Of a stretch of DNA of 64,000 nt, positions 46,601 through 60,905 are shown in pieces. The stretch is from the NCBI GenBank assembly GCA_023634235.1, contig JAMKCF010000031.1, forward strand, positions 1,302,001 to 1,366,000, written 5' to 3'. The notes under the pieces are model-generated. The model ran no database searches, had not been told where the DNA came from, and saw nothing but the letters and a program-made list of their open reading frames with translations. The stretch is from Pisaster brevispinus (Eukaryota > Echinodermata > Asteroidea > Forcipulatida > Asteriidae). How positions within the stretch are numbered: position 1 is the stretch's first letter; each line of letters begins with the position of its first letter. Made by a program: the position numbers and the translations under genes.

Positions 46601-47975
46601 TTTACAGCAAATTCGAGATGAAGCTGTTTTGCGGGGCCTTTGTAGCGTCCCCGTTTGCTGGTCTTTTCCGGTGTGAAGCCTGCCCGCAACGGCCGTAAAA
46701 GTCAAATTTCCGGATGCAGGGATACCTAAGGAAGATTCAGGTAAAAAATTAATCTCTCTAGCATGCCTAGATCGGGAGTTATTCCCATTACCCCGGTCCA
46801 CACGACCTTGTCTCGCAGCCGGTTTTTTTTTTTTTTTGGGGGGGGTCAATTTCTGTTAGGGGTAGGGCTTATATCCAGGCCGCTCGCCTCGCCTACAGAG
46901 TCGTCAGCAACTCCAAACTCACGGTAGAGAGAGCCCTTGAGACGGGCTTTACAGGGGTGCTAAACTTGTGCAGATCCGATATTGCCTTGGGGGTGATTTG
47001 ACCATCCTTATTTTATGTTTGTCTCTTTTACATCAAATTCGAGATGAAGCTGTTTTGCGGGGCCTTTGTAGCGTCCCCGTTTGCTGGTCTTTTCCGGTGT
47101 AAAGCCTGCCCGCATTGGCCGTAAAAGTCCAATTTCCGGATGCGGGGATACCTAAGGAAGATTCAGGCGAAAATTTCATCTCTCTAGCATGCCTAGATCG
47201 GGAGTTATTCCCAAATTCACCGCACAGTTAAATTGGGCCATTACCCCGGTCCGCACGACCTTGTCTCGCAGCCGGTTTTTGGGAGGGGTCAATTTCTGTT
47301 AGGGGTAGGGCTAACATCCAGGTCGCTCGCCTCGCCTACAGAGTCGTCAGCAATCCCAAACTCACGGTAGAGGGAGCCCTTGAGACGGGCTTTACAGTGG
47401 TGCTAAACTTGTGCAGATCCGATATTGCCTTGGGGGTGATTTGACCATCCTTATTTTGTGTTTGTCTCTTTTACATCAAATTCGAGATGAAGCTGTTTTG
47501 CGGGGCCTTTGTAGCGTCCCCGTTTGCTGGTCTTTTCCGGTGTAAAAGGCCGTAAAAGTCCGTAAAAGTCCAATTTCCAGATGCAGGGATACCTAAGGAA
47601 GATTCAGGTAAAAAATTCATCTCTCTAGCATGCCTAGATCGGGAGTTATTCCCATTACCCGGTCCGCACGACCTTGTCTCGAAGCCGGTTTTTTTTTTTG
47701 GGGGGGGGTCAATTTCTGTTAGGGGTAGGGCTTACATCCAGGCCGCTCGCCTCGCCTACAGAGTCGTCAGCAACCCCAAACTCACGGTAGAGAGAGCCCT
47801 TGAGACGGGCTGTACAGTGGTGCTAAACTTGTGCAGATCCGATATTGCCTTGGGGGTGATTTGACCATCCTTATTTTATGTTTGTCTCTTTTACATCAAA
47901 TTCGAGATGAAGCTGTTTTGCGGGGCCTTTGTAGCGTCCCCGTTTGCTGGTCTTTTCCGGTGTAAAGCCTGCCCG
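43655..47975 (+). repeat. 4.3 kb decamer block, copy 2
   Basis: Near-identical to copy 1. Visible differences are concentrated in the T/G tracts (for example a T6GT9GTG-type tract at 39921 against an uninterrupted T run at 44239), plus rare substitutions such as TTTTACAAAAAATTC at 44019 for TTTTACAGCAAATTC. This suggests a recent event. Confidence 0.9.
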
Positions 47976-48099
47976 CATTGGCCGTAAAAGTCCAATTTCC
48001 GGATGCGGGGATACCTAAGGAAGATTCAGGCGAAAATTTCATCTCTCTAGCATGCCTAGATCGGGAGTTATTCCCAAATTCACCGCACAGTTAAATTGG

Positions 48100-51000
48100 G
48101 CCATTACCCCGGTCCGCACGACCTTGTCTCACAGCCGGTTTTTGTGAGGGGTCAATTTCTGTTAGGGGTAGGGCTAACATCCAGGTCGCTCGCCTCGCCT
48201 ACAGAGTCGTCAGCAACCCCAAACTCACGGTAGAGAGAGCCCTTGAGACGGGCTTTACAGTGGTGCTAAACTTGTGCAGATCCGATATTGCCTTGGGGGT
48301 GATTTGACCATCCTTATTTTGTGTTTGTCTCTTTTACAGCAAATTCGAGATGAAGCTGTTTTGCGGGGCCTTTGTAGCGTCCCCGTTTGCTGGTCTTTTC
48401 CGGTGTGAAGCCTGCCCGCAACGGCCGTAAAAGTCAAATTTCCGGATGCGGGGATACCTAAGGAAGATTCAGGTAAAAAATTCATCTCTCTAGCATGCCT
48501 AGATCGGGAGTTATTCCCATTACCCCGGTCCGCACGACCTTGTCTCGCAGCCGGTTTTTTTTTTGGGGGGGGGGGTCAATTTCTGTTAGGGGTAGGGCTT
48601 ACATCCAGGCCGCTCGCCTCGCCTACAGAGTCGTCAGCAACCCCAAACTCACGGTAGAGAGAGCCCTTGAGACGGGCTTTACAAGGGTGCTAAACTTGTG
48701 CAGATCCGATATTGCCTTGGGGGTGATTTGACCATCCTTATTTTATGTTTGTCTCTTTTACATCAAATTCGAGATGAAGCTGTTTTGCGGGGCCTTTGTA
48801 GCGTCCCCGTTTGCTGGTCTTTTCCGGTGTAAAAGGCCGTAAAAGTCCGTAAAAGTCCAATTTCCAGATGCAGGGATACCTAAGGAAGATTCAGGCGAAA
48901 ATTTCATCTCTCTAGCATGCCTAGATCGGGAGTTATTCCCAAATTCACCGCACAGTTAAATTGGGCCATTACCCCGGTCCGCACGACCTTGTCTCGCAGC
49001 CGGTTTTTGGGAGGGGTCAATTTCTGTTAGGGGTAGGGCTAACATCCAGGTCGCTCGCCTCGCCTACAGAGTCGTCAGCAACCCCAAACTCACGGTAGAG
49101 GGAGCCCTTGAGACGGGCTTTACAGTGGTGCTAAACTTGTGCAGATCCGATATTGCCTTGGGGTTGATTTGACCATCCTTATTTTATGTTTGTCTCTTTT
49201 ACATCAAATTCGAGATGAAGCTGTTTTGCGGGGCCTTTGTAGCGTCCCCGTTTGCTGGTCTTTTCCGGTGTAAAGCCTGCCCGCATTGGCCGTAAAAGTC
49301 CAATTTCCGGATGCGGGGATACCTAAGGAAAATTCAGGCGAAAATTTCATCTCTCTAGCATGCCTAGATCGGGAGTTATTCCCAAATTCACCGCACAGTT
49401 AAATTGGGCCATTACCCCGGTCCGCACGACCTTGTCTCGCAGCCGGTTTTTGTGAGGGGTCAATTTCTGTTAGGGGTAGGGCTAACATCCAGGTCGCTCA
49501 CCTCGCCTACAGAGTCGTCAGCAACCCCAAACTCACGGTAGAGAGAGCCCTTGAGACGGGCTTTACAGTGGTGCTAAACTTGTGCAGATCCGATATTGCC
49601 TTGGGGGTGATTTGACCATCCTTATTTTGTGTTTGTCTCTTTTACATCAAATTCGAGATGAAGCTGTTTTGCGGGGCCTTTGTAGCGTCCCCGTTTGCTG
49701 GTCTTTTCCGGTGTGAAGCCTGCCCGCAACGGCCGTAAAAGTTCAATTTCCGGATGCGGGGATACCTAAGGAAGATTCAGGTAAAAAATTCATCTCTCTA
49801 GCATGCCTAGATCGGGAGTTATTCCCATTACCCCGGTCCGCACGACCTTGTCTCGCAGCCGGTTTTTTTTTTTTTTTGGGGGGGGTCAATTTCTGTTAGG
49901 GGTAGGGCTTACATCCAGGCCGCTCGCCTCGCCTACAGAGTCGTCAGCAACCCCAAACTCACGGTAGAAAGAGCCCTTGAAACGGGCTTTACAAGGGTGC
50001 TAAACTTGTGCAGATCCGATATTGCCTTGGGGGTGATTTGACCATCCTTATTTTATGTTTGTCTCTTTTACATCAAATTCGAGATGAAGCTGTTTTGCGG
50101 GGCCTTTGTAGCGTCCCCGTTTGCTGGTCTTTTCCGGTGTAAAAGGCCGTAAAAGTCCGTAAAAGTCCAATTTCCAGATGCAGGGATACCTAAGGAAGAT
50201 TCAGGCGAAAATTTCATCTCTCTAGCATGCCTAGATCGGGAGTTATTCCCAAATTCACCGCACAGTTAAATTGGGCCATTACCCCGGTCCGCACGACCTT
50301 GTCTCGCAGCCGGTTTTTGGGAGGGGTCAATTTCTGTTAGGGGTAGGGCTAACATCCAGGTCGCTCGCCTCGCCTACAGAGTCGTCAGCAACCCCAAACT
50401 CACGGTAGAGGGAGCCCTTGAGACGGGCTTTACAGTGGTGCTAAACTTGTGCAGATCCGATATTGCCTTGGGGTTGATTTGACCATCCTTATTTTATGTT
50501 TGTCTCTTTTACATCAAATTCGAGATGAAGCTGTTTTGCGGGGCCTTTGTAGCGTCCCCGTTTGCTGGTCTTTTCCGGTGTAAAGCCTGCCCGCATTGGC
50601 CGTAAAAGTCCAATTTCCGGATGCGGGGATACCTAAGGAAAATTCAGGCGAAAATTTCATCTCTCTAGCATGCCTAGATCGGGAGTTATTCCCAAATTCA
50701 CCGCACAGTTAAATTGGGCCATTACCCCGGTCCGCACGACCTTGTCTCGCAGCCGGTTTTTGGGAGGGGTCAATTTCTGTTAGGGGTAGGGCTAACATCC
50801 AGGTCGCTCGCCTCGCCTACAGAGTCGTCAGCAACCCCAAACTCACGGTAGAGAGAGCCCTTGAGACGGGCTTTACAGTGGTGCTAAACTTGTGCAGATC
50901 CGATATTGCCTTGGGGGTGATTTGACCATCCTTATTTTGTGTTTGTCTCTTTTACAGCAAATTCGAGATGAAGCTGTTTTGCGGGGCCTTTGTAGCGTCC

Positions 51001-53095
51001 CCGTTTGCTGGTCTTTTCCGGTGTGAAGCCTGCCCGCAACGGCCGTAAAAGTTCAATTTCCGGATGCGGGGATACCTAAGGAAGATTCAGGTAAAAAATT
51101 CATCTCTCTAGCATGCCTAGATCGGGAGTTATTCCCATTACCCCGGTCCGCACGACCTTGTCTCGCAGCCGGTTTTTTTTTTTTTTTGGGGGGGGGTCAA
51201 TTTCTGTTAGGGGTAGGGCTTACATCCAGGACGCTCGCCTCGCCTACAGAGTCGTCAGCAACCCCAAACTCACGGTAGAAAGAGCCCTTGAGACGGGCTT
51301 TACAAGGGTGCTAAACTTGTGCAGATCCGATATTGCCTTGGGGGTGATTTGACCATCCTTATTTTATGTTTGTCTCTTTTACATCAAATTCGAGATGAAG
51401 CTGTTTTGCGGGGCCTTTGTAGCGTCCCCGTTTGCTGGTCTTTTCCGGTGTAAAAGGCCGTAAAAGTCCGTAAAAGTCCAATTTCCAGATGCAGGGATAC
51501 CTAAGGAAGATTCAGGCGAAAATTTCATCTCTCTAGCATGCCTAGATCGGGAGTTATTCCCAAATTCACCGCACAGTTAAATTGGGCCATTACCCCGGTC
51601 CGCACGACCTTGTCTCGCAGCCGGTTTTTGGGAGGGGTCAATTTCTGTTAGGGGTAGGGCTAACATCCAGGTCGCTCGCCTCGCCTACAGAGTCGTCAGC
51701 AACCCCAAACTCACGGTAGAGGGAGCCCTTGAGACGGACTTTACAGTGGTGCTAAACTTGTGCAGATCCGATATTGCCTTGGGGGTGATTTGACCATCCT
51801 TATTTTGAGTTTGTCTCTTTTACAGCAAATTCGAGATGAAGCTGTTTTGCGGGGCCTTTGTAGCGTCCCCGTTTGCTGGTCTTTTCCGGTGTGAAGCCTG
51901 CCCGCAACGGCCGTAAAAGTCCAATTTCCGGATGCAGGGATACCTAAGGAAGATTCAGGTAAAAAATTCATCTCTCTAGCATGCCTAGATCGGGAGTTAT
52001 TCCCATTACCCCGGTCCGCACGACCTTGTCTCGCAGCCGGTTTTTTTTTTTGGGGGGGGGGGGGTCAATTTCTGTTAGGGGTAGGGCTTACATCCAGGCC
52101 GCTCGCCTCGCCTACAGAGTCGTCAGCAACCCCAACCTCACGGTAGAGAGAGCCCTTGAGACGGGCTTTACAGTGGTGCTAAACTTGTGCAGATCCGATA
52201 TTGTCTTGGGGGTGATTTGACCATCCTTATTTTATGTTTGTCTCTTTTACATCAAATTCGAGATGAAGCTGTTTTGCGGGGCCTTTGTAGCGTCCCCGTT
52301 TGCTGGTCTTTTCCGGTGTAAAGCCTGCCCGCATTGGCCGTAAAAGTCCAATTTCCGGATGCGGGGATACCTAAGGAAGATTCAGGCGAAAATTTCATTT
52401 CTCTAGCATGCCTAGATCGGGAGTTATTCCCAAATTCACCGCACAGTTAAATTGGGCCATTACCCCGGTCCGCACGACCTTGTCTCGCAGCCGGTTTTTG
52501 GGAGGGGTCAATTTCTGTTAGGGGTAGGGCTAACATCCAGGTCGCTCGCCTCGCCTACAGAGTCGTCAGCAACCCTAAACTCACGGTAGAGGGAGCCCTT
52601 GAGACGGGCTTTACAGTGGTGCTAAACTTGTGCAGATCCGATATTGCCTTGGGGGTGATTTGACCATCCTTATTTTGTGTTTGTCTCTTTTACAGCAAAT
52701 TCGAGATGAAGCTGTTTTGCGGGGCCTTTGTAGCGTCCCCGTTTGCTGGTCTTTTCCGGTGTAAAGCCTGCCCGCAACGGCCGTAAAAGTCCAATTTCCG
52801 GATGCAGGGATACCTAAGGAAGACTCAGGTAAAAAATTCATCTCTCTAGCATGCCTAGATCGGGAGTTATTCCCATTACCCCGGTCCGCACGACCTTGTC
52901 TCGCAGCCGGTTTTTTTTTTTTTTTTGGGGGGGGTCAATTTCTGTTAGGGGTAGGGCTTACATCCAGGCCGCTCGCCTCGCCTACAGAGTCGTCAGCAAC
53001 CCCAAACTCACGGTAGAGAGAGCCTTTGAGACGGGCTTTACAGTGGTGCTAAACTTGTGCAGATCCGATATTGCCTTGGGGGTGATTTGACCATC
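48100..53095 (+). repeat. ~7.8 kb duplication, copy 1 (trimers then B/A)
   Basis: It begins with the rare GTTTTTGTGAGGGG near 48138 and continues with ~1310 bp trimers marked by TTTACAAGGGTGC at 48681, 49991 and 51302. It then contains GACGGACTTTACAG (51736) and TTTTGAGTTTG (about 51804). The same series returns 7813-7816 bp to the right. Confidence 0.85.
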
Positions 53096-55260
53096 CTTAT
53101 TTTGTGTTTGTCTCTTTTACAGCAAATTCGAGATGAAGCTGTTTTGCGGGGCCTTTGTAGCGTCCCCGTTTGCTGGTCTTTTCCGGTGTGAAGCCTGCCC
53201 GCAACGGCCGTAAAAGTTCAATTTCCGGATGCGGGGATACCTAAGGAAGATTCAGGTAAAAAATTCATCTCTCTAGCATGCCTAGATCGGGAGTTATTCC
53301 CATTACCCCGGTCCGCACGACCTTGTCTCGCAGCCGGTTTTTTTTTTTTTTTGGGGGGGGGTCAATTTCTGTTAGGGGTAGGGCTTACATCCAGGACGCT
53401 CGCCTCGCCTACAGAGTCGTCAGCAACCCCAAACTCACGGTAGAAAGAGCCCTTGAGACGGGCTTTACAAGGGTGCTAAACTTGTGCAGATCCGATATTG
53501 CCTTGGGGGTGATTTGACCATCCTTATTTTATGTTTGTCTCTTTTACATCAAATTCGAGATGAAGCTGTTTTGCGGGGCCTTTGTAGCGTCCCCGTTTGC
53601 TGGTCTTTTCCGGTGTAAAAGGCCGTAAAAGTCCGTAAAAGTCCAATTTCCAGATGCAGGGATACCTAAGGAAGATTCAGGCGAAAATTTCATCTCTCTA
53701 GCATGCCTAGATCGGGAGTTATTCCCAAATTCACCGCACAGTTAAATTGGGCCATTACCCCGGTCCGCACGACCTTGTCTCGCAGCCGGTTTTTGGGAGG
53801 GGTCAATTTCTGTTAGGGGTAGGGCTAACATCCAGGTCGCTCGCCTCGCCTACAGAGTCGTCAGCAACCCCAAACTCACGGTAGAGGGAGCCCTTGAGAC
53901 GGACTTTACAGTGGTGCTAAACTTGTGCAGATCCGATATTGCCTTGGGGGTGATTTGACCATCCTTATTTTGAGTTTGTCTCTTTTACAGCAAATTCGAG
54001 ATGAAGCTGTTTTGCGGGGCCTTTGTAGCGTCCCCGTTTGCTGGTCTTTTCCGGTGTGAAGCCTGCCCGCAACGGCCGTAAAAGTTCAATTTCCGGATGC
54101 AGGGATACCTAAGGAAGATTCAGGTAAAAAATTCATCTCTCTAGCATGCCTAGATCGGGAGTTATTCCCATTACCCCGGTCCGCACGACCTTGTCTCGCA
54201 GCCGGTTTTTTTTTTTTTGGGGGGGGGGTCAATTTCTGTTAGGGGTAGGGCTTACATCCAGGCCGCTCGCCTCGCCTACAGAGTCGTCAGCAACCCCAAC
54301 CTCACGGTAGAGAGAGCCCTTGAGACGGGCTTTACAGTGGTGCTAAACTTGTGCAGATCCGATATTGTCTTGGGGGTGATTTGACCATCCTTATTTTATG
54401 TTTGTCTCTTTTACATCAAATTCGAGATGAAGCTGTTTTGCGGGGCCTTTGTAGCGTCCCCGTTTGCTGGTCTTTTCCGGTGTAAAGCCTGCCCGCATTG
54501 GCCGTAAAAGTCCAATTTCCGGATGCGGGGATACCTAAGGAAGATTCAGGCGAAAATTTCATTTCTCTAGCATGCCTAGATCGGGAGTTATTCCCAAATT
54601 CACCGCACAGTTAAATTGGGCCATTACCCCGGTCCGCACGACCTTGTCTCGCAGCCGGTTTTTGGGAGGGGTCAATTTCTGTTAGGGGTAGGGCTAACAT
54701 CCAGGTCGCTCGCCTCGCCTACAGAGTCGTCAGCAACCCTAAACTCACGGTAGAGGGAGCCCTTGAGACGGGCTTTACAGTGGTGCTAAACTTGTGCAGA
54801 TCCGATATTGCCTTGGGGGTGATTTGACCATCCTTATTTTGTGTTTGTCTCTTTTACAGCAAATTCGAGATGAAGCTGTTTTGCGGGGCCTTTGTAGCGT
54901 CCCCGTTTGCTGGTCTTTTCCGGTGTAAAGCCTGCCCGCAACGGCCGTAAAAGTCCAATTTCCGGATGCAGGGATACCTAAGGAAGACTCAGGTAAAAAA
55001 TTCATCTCTCTAGCATGCCTAGATCGGGAGTTATTCCCATTACCCCGGTCCGCACGACCTTGTCTCGCAGCCGGTTTTTTTTTTTTTTTTTGGGGGGGTC
55101 AATTTCTGTTAGGGGTAGGGCTTACATCCAGGCCGCTCGCCTCGCCTACAGAGTCGTCAGCAACCCCAAACTCACGGTAGAGAGAGCCTTTGAGACGGGC
55201 TTTACAGTGGTGCTAAACTTGTGCAGATCCGATATTGCCTTGGGGGTGATTTGACCATCC
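53096..55260 (+). repeat. ~2165 bp pentamer duplication of 50.9-53.1 kb
   Basis: Markers repeat with a 2164-2165 bp offset: CCAGGACGCTCGCC (51226, 53391), GACGGACTTTACAG (51736, 53901), CAACCCTAAACTC and GAAGACTCAGG. The duplication joins in phase with the preceding monomer. Confidence 0.87.
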
Positions 55261-55929
55261 TTATTTTGTGTTTGTCTCTTTTACATCAAATTCGAGATGA
55301 AGCTGTTTTGCGGGGCCTTTGTAGCGTCCCCGTTTGCTGGTCTTTTCCGGTGTAAAAGGCCGTAAAAGTCCGTAAAAGTCCAATTTCCAGATGCAGGGAT
55401 ACCTAAGGAAGATTCAGGTAAAAAATTCATCTCTCTAGCATGCCTAGATCGGGAGTTATTCCCATTACCCGGTCCGCACGACCTTGTCTCGAAGCCGGTT
55501 TTTTTTTTTTTTTGGGGGGGGTCAATTTCTGTTAGGGGTAGGGCTTACATCCAGGCCGCTCGCCTCGCCTACAGAGTCGTCAGCAGCCCCAAACTCACGG
55601 TAGAGGGAGCCCTTGAGACGGGCTTTACAGTGGTGCTAAACTTGTGCAGATCCGATATTGCCTTGGGGTTGATTTGACCATCCTTATTTTATGTTTGTCT
55701 CTTTTACATCAAATTCGAGATGAAGCTGTTTTGCGGGGCCTTTGTAGCGTCCCCGTTTGCTGGTCTTTTCCGGTGTAAAGCCTGCCCGCATTGGCCGTAA
55801 AAGTCCAATTTCCGGATGCGGGGATACCTAAGGAAAATTCAGGCGAAAATTTCATCTCTCTAGCATGCCTAGATCGGGAGTTATTCCCAAATTCACCGCA
55901 CAGTTAAATTGGGCCATTACCCCGGTCCG

Positions 55930-58900
55930 CACGACCTTGTCTCGCAGCCGGTTTTTGTGAGGGGTCAATTTCTGTTAGGGGTAGGGCTAACATCCAGGTC
56001 GCTCGCCTCGCCTACAGAGTCGTCAGCAACCCCAAACTCACGGTAGAGAGAGCCCTTGAGACGGGCTTTACAGTGGTGCTAAACTTGTGCAGATCCGATA
56101 TTGCCTTGGGGGTGATTTGACCATCCTTATTTTGTGTTTGTCTCTTTTACAGCAAATTCGAGATGAAGCTGTTTTGCGGGGCCTTTGTAGCGTCCCCGTT
56201 TGCTGGTCTTTTCCGGTGTGAAGCCTGCCCGCAACGGCCGTAAAAGTTCAATTTCCGGATGCGGGGATACCTAAGGAAGATTCAGGTAAAAAATTCATCT
56301 CTCTAGCATGCCTAGATCGGGAGTTATTCCCATTACCCCGGTCCGCACGACCTTGTCTCGCAGCCGGTTTTTTCTTTTTTTTGGGGGGGGTCAATTTCTG
56401 TTAGGGGTAGGGCTTACATCCAGGCCGCTCGCCTCGCCTACAGAGTCGTCAGCAACCCCAAACTCACGGTAGAAAGAGCCCTTGAGACGGGCTTTACAAG
56501 GGTGCTAAACTTGTGCAGATCCGATATTGCCTTGGGGGTGATTTGACCATCCTTATTTTATGTTTGTCTCTTTTACATCAAATTCGAGATGAAGCTGTTT
56601 TGCGGGGCCTTTGTAGCGTCCCCGTTTGCTGGTCTTTTCCGGTGTAAAAGGCCGTAAAAGTCCGTAAAAGTCCAATTTCCAGATGCAGGGATACCTAAGG
56701 AAGATTCAGGCGAAAATTTCATCTCTCTAGCATGCCTAGATCGGGAGTTATTCCCAAATTCACCGCACAGTTAAATTGGGCCATTACCCCGGTCCGCACG
56801 ACCTTGTCTCGCAGCCGGTTTTTGGGAGGGGTCAATTTCTGTTAGGGGTAGGGCTAACATCCAGGTCGCTCGCCTCGCCTACAGAGTCGTCAGCAACCCC
56901 AAACTCACGGTAGAGGGAGCCCTTGAGACGGGCTTTACAGTGGTGCTAAACTTGTGCAGATCCGATATTGCCTTGGGGTTGATTTGACCATCCTTATTTT
57001 ATGTTTGTCTCTTTTACATCAAATTCGAGATGAAGCTGTTTTGCGGGGCCTTTGTAGCGTCCCCGTTTGCTGGTCTTTTCCGGTGTAAAGCCTGCCCGCA
57101 TTGGCCGTAAAAGTCCAATTTCCGGATGCGGGGATACCTAAGGAAAATTCAGGCGAAAATTTCATCTCTCTAGCATGCCTAGATCGGGAGTTATTCCCAA
57201 ATTCACCGCACAGTTAAATTGGGCCATTACCCCGGTCCGCACGACCTTGTCTCGCAGCCGGTTTTTGGGAGGGGTCAATTTCTGTTAGGGGTAGGGCTAA
57301 CATCCAGGTCGCTCGCCTCGCCTACAGAGTCGTCAGCAACCCCAAACTCACGGTAGAGAGAGCCCTTGAGACGGGCTTTACAGTGGTGCTAAACTTGTGC
57401 AGATCCGATATTGCATTGGGGGTGATTTGACCATCCTTATTTTGTGTTTGTCTCTTTTACAGCAAATTCGAGATGAAGCTGTTTTGCGGGGCCTTTGTAG
57501 CGTCCCCGTTTGCTGGTCTTTTTCGGTGTGAAGCCTGCCCGCAACGGCCGTAAAAGTTCAATTTCCGGATGCGGGGATACCTAAGGAAGATTCAGGTAAA
57601 AAATTCATCTCTCTAGCATGCCTAGATCGGGAGTTATTCCCATTACCCCGGTCCGCACGACCTTGTCTCGCAGCCGGTTTTTTTTTTTTTGGGGGGGGGG
57701 TCAATTTCTGTTAGGGGTAGGGCTTACATCCAGGCCGCTCGCCTCGCCTACAGAGTCGTCAGCAACCCCAAACTCACGGTAGAAAGAGCCCTTGAGACGG
57801 GCTTTACAAGGGTGCTAAACTTGTGCAGATCCGATATTGCCTTTGGGGTGATTTGACCATCCTTATTTTATGTTTGTCTCTTTTACATCAAATTCGAGAT
57901 GAAGCTGTTTTGCGGGGCCTTTGTAGCGTCCCCGTTTGCTGGTCTTTTCCGGTGTAAAAGGCCGTAAAAGTCCGTAAAAGTCCAATTTCCAGATGCAGGG
58001 ATACCTAAGGAAGATTCAGGCGAAAATTTCATCTCTCTAGCATGCCTAGATCGGGAGTTATTCCCAAATTCACCGCACAGTTAAATTGGGCCATTACCCC
58101 GGTCCGCACGACCTTGTCTCGCAGCCGGTTTTTGGGAGGGGTCAATTTCTGTTAGGGGTAGGGCTAACATCCAGGTCGCTCGCCTCGCCTACAGAGTCGT
58201 CAGCAACCCCAAACTCACGGTAGAGGGAGCCCTTGAGACGGGCTTTACAGTGGTGCTAAACTTGTGCAGATCCGATATTGCCTTGGGGTTGATTTGACCA
58301 TCCTTATTTTATGTTTGTCTCTTTTACATCAAATTCGAGATGAAGCTGTTTTGCGGGGCCTTTGTAGCGTCCCCGTTTGCTGGTCTTTTCCGGTGTAAAG
58401 CCTGCCCGCATTGGCCGTAAAAGTCCAATTTCCGGATGCGGGGATACCTAAGGAAAATTCAGGCGAAAATTTCATCTCTCTAGCATGCCTAGATCGGGAG
58501 TTATTCCCAAATTCACCGCACAGTTAAATTGGGCCATTACCCCGGTCCGCACGACCTTGTCTCGCAGCCGGTTTTTGGGAGGGGTCAATTTCTGTTAGGG
58601 GTAGGGCTAACATCCAGGTCGCTCGCCTCGCCTACAGAGTCGTCAGCAACCCCAAACTCACGGTAGAGAGAGCCCTTGAGACGGGCTTTACAGTGGTGCT
58701 AAACTTGTGCAGATCCGATATTGCCTTGGGGGTGATTTGACCATCCTTATTTTGTGTTTGTCTCTTTTACAGCAAATTCGAGATGAAGCTGTTTTGCGGG
58801 GCCTTTGTAGCGTCCCCGTTTGCTGGTCTTTTCCGGTGTGAAGCCTGCCCGCAACGGCCGTAAAAGTTCAATTTCCGGATGCGGGGATACCTAAGGAAGA

Positions 58901-60905
58901 TTCAGGTAAAAAATTCATCTCTCTAGCATGCCTAGATCGGGAGTTATTCCCATTACCCCGGTCCGCACGACCTTGTCTCGCAGCCGGTTTTTTTTTTTTT
59001 TTGGGGGGGGGTCAATTTCTGTTAGGGGTAGGGCTTACATCCAGGACGCTCGCCTCGCCTACAGAGTCGTCAGCAACCCCAAACTCACGGTAGAAAGAGC
59101 CCTTGAGACGGGCTTTACAAGGGTGCTAAACTTGTGCAGATCCGATATTGCCTTGGGGGTGATTTGACCATCCTTATTTTATGTTTGTCTCTTTTACATC
59201 AAATTCGAGATGAAGCTGTTTTGCGGGGCCTTTGTAGCGTCCCCGTTTGCTGGTCTTTTCCGGTGTAAAAGGCCGTAAAAGTCCGTAAAAGTCCAATTTC
59301 CAGATGCAGGGATACCTAAGGAAGATTCAGGCGAAAATTTCATCTCTCTAGCATGCCTAGATCGGGAGTTATTCCCAAATTCACCGCACAGTTAAATTGG
59401 GCCATTACCCCGGTCCGCACGACCTTGTCTCGCAGCCGGTTTTTGGGAGGGGTCAATTTCTGTTAGGGGTAGGGCTAACATCCAGGTCGCTCGCCTCGCC
59501 TACAGAGTCGTCAGCAACCCCAAACTCACGGTAGAGGGAGCCCTTGAGACGGACTTTACAGTGGTGCTAAACTTGTGCAGATCCGATATTGCCTTGGGGG
59601 TGATTTGACCATCCTTATTTTGAGTTTGTCTCTTTTACAGCAAATTCGAGATGAAGCTGTTTTGCGGGGCCTTTGTAGCGTCCCCGTTTGCTGGTCTTTT
59701 CCGGTGTGAAGCCTGCCCGCAACGGCCGTAAAAGTCCAATTTCCGGATGCAGGGATACCTAAGGAAGATTCAGGTAAAAAATTCATCTCTCTAGCATGCC
59801 TAGATCGGGAGTTATTCCCATTACCCCGGTCCGCACGACCTTGTCTCGCAGCCGGTTTTTTTTTTTTGGGGGGGGGTAAATTTCTGTTAGGGGTAGGGCT
59901 TACATCCAGGCCGCTCGCCTCGCCTACAGAGTCGTCAGCAACCCCAACCTCACGGTAGAGAGAGCCCTTGAGACGGGCTTTACAGTGGTGCTAAACTTGT
60001 GCAGATCCGATATTGTCTTGGGGGTGATTTGACCATCCTTATTTTATGTTTGTCTCTTTTACATCAAATTCGAGATGAAGCTGTTTTGCGGGGCCTTTGT
60101 AGCGTCCCCGTTTGCTGGTCTTTTCCGGTGTAAAGCCTGCCCGCATTGGCCGTAAAAGTCCAATTTCCGGATGCGGGGATACCTAAGGAAGATTCAGGCG
60201 AAAATTTCATTTCTCTAGCATGCCTAGATCGGGAGTTATTCCCAAATTCACCGCACAGTTAAATTGGGCCATTACCCCGGTCCGCACGACCTTGTCTCGC
60301 AGCCGGTTTTTGGGAGGGGTCAATTTCTGTTAGGGGTAGGGCTAACATCCAGGTCGCTCGCCTCGCCTACAGAGTCGTCAGCAACCCTAAACTCACGGTA
60401 GAGGGAGCCCTTGAGACGGGCTTTACAGTGGTGCTAAACTTGTGCAGATCCGATATTGCCTTGGGGGTGATTTGACCATCCTTATTTTGTGTTTGTCTCT
60501 TTTACAGCAAATTCGAGATGAAGCTGTTTTGCGGGGCCTTTGTAGCGTCCCCGTTTGCTGGTCTTTTCCGGTGTAAAGCCTGCCCGCAACGGCCGTAAAA
60601 GTCCAATTTCCGGATGCAGGGATACCTAAGGAAGACTCAGGTAAAAAATTCATCTCTCTAGCATGCCTATATCGGGAGTTATTCCCATTACCCCGGTCCG
60701 CACGACCTTGTCTCGCAGCCGGTTTTTTTTTTTTTTTTTTGGGGGGGTCAATTTCTGTTAGGGGTAGGGCTTACATCCAGGCCGCTCGCCTCGCCTACAG
60801 AGTCGTCAGCAACCCCAAACTCACGGTAGAGAGAGCCTTTGAGACGGGCTTTACAGTGGTGCTAAACTTGTGCAGATCCGATATTGCCTTGGGGGTGATT
60901 TGACC
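55930..60905 (+). repeat. ~7.8 kb duplication, copy 2
   Basis: The counterpart of 48.1-53.1 kb: GTTTTTGTGAGGGG near 55951, TTTACAAGGGTGC at 56496, 57806 and 59117 (1310-1311 bp apart), GACGGACTTTACAG at 59551, CATTTCTCTAGC and CAACCCTAAACTC further right. One T/G tract differs by an internal C (about 56374). Confidence 0.85.
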
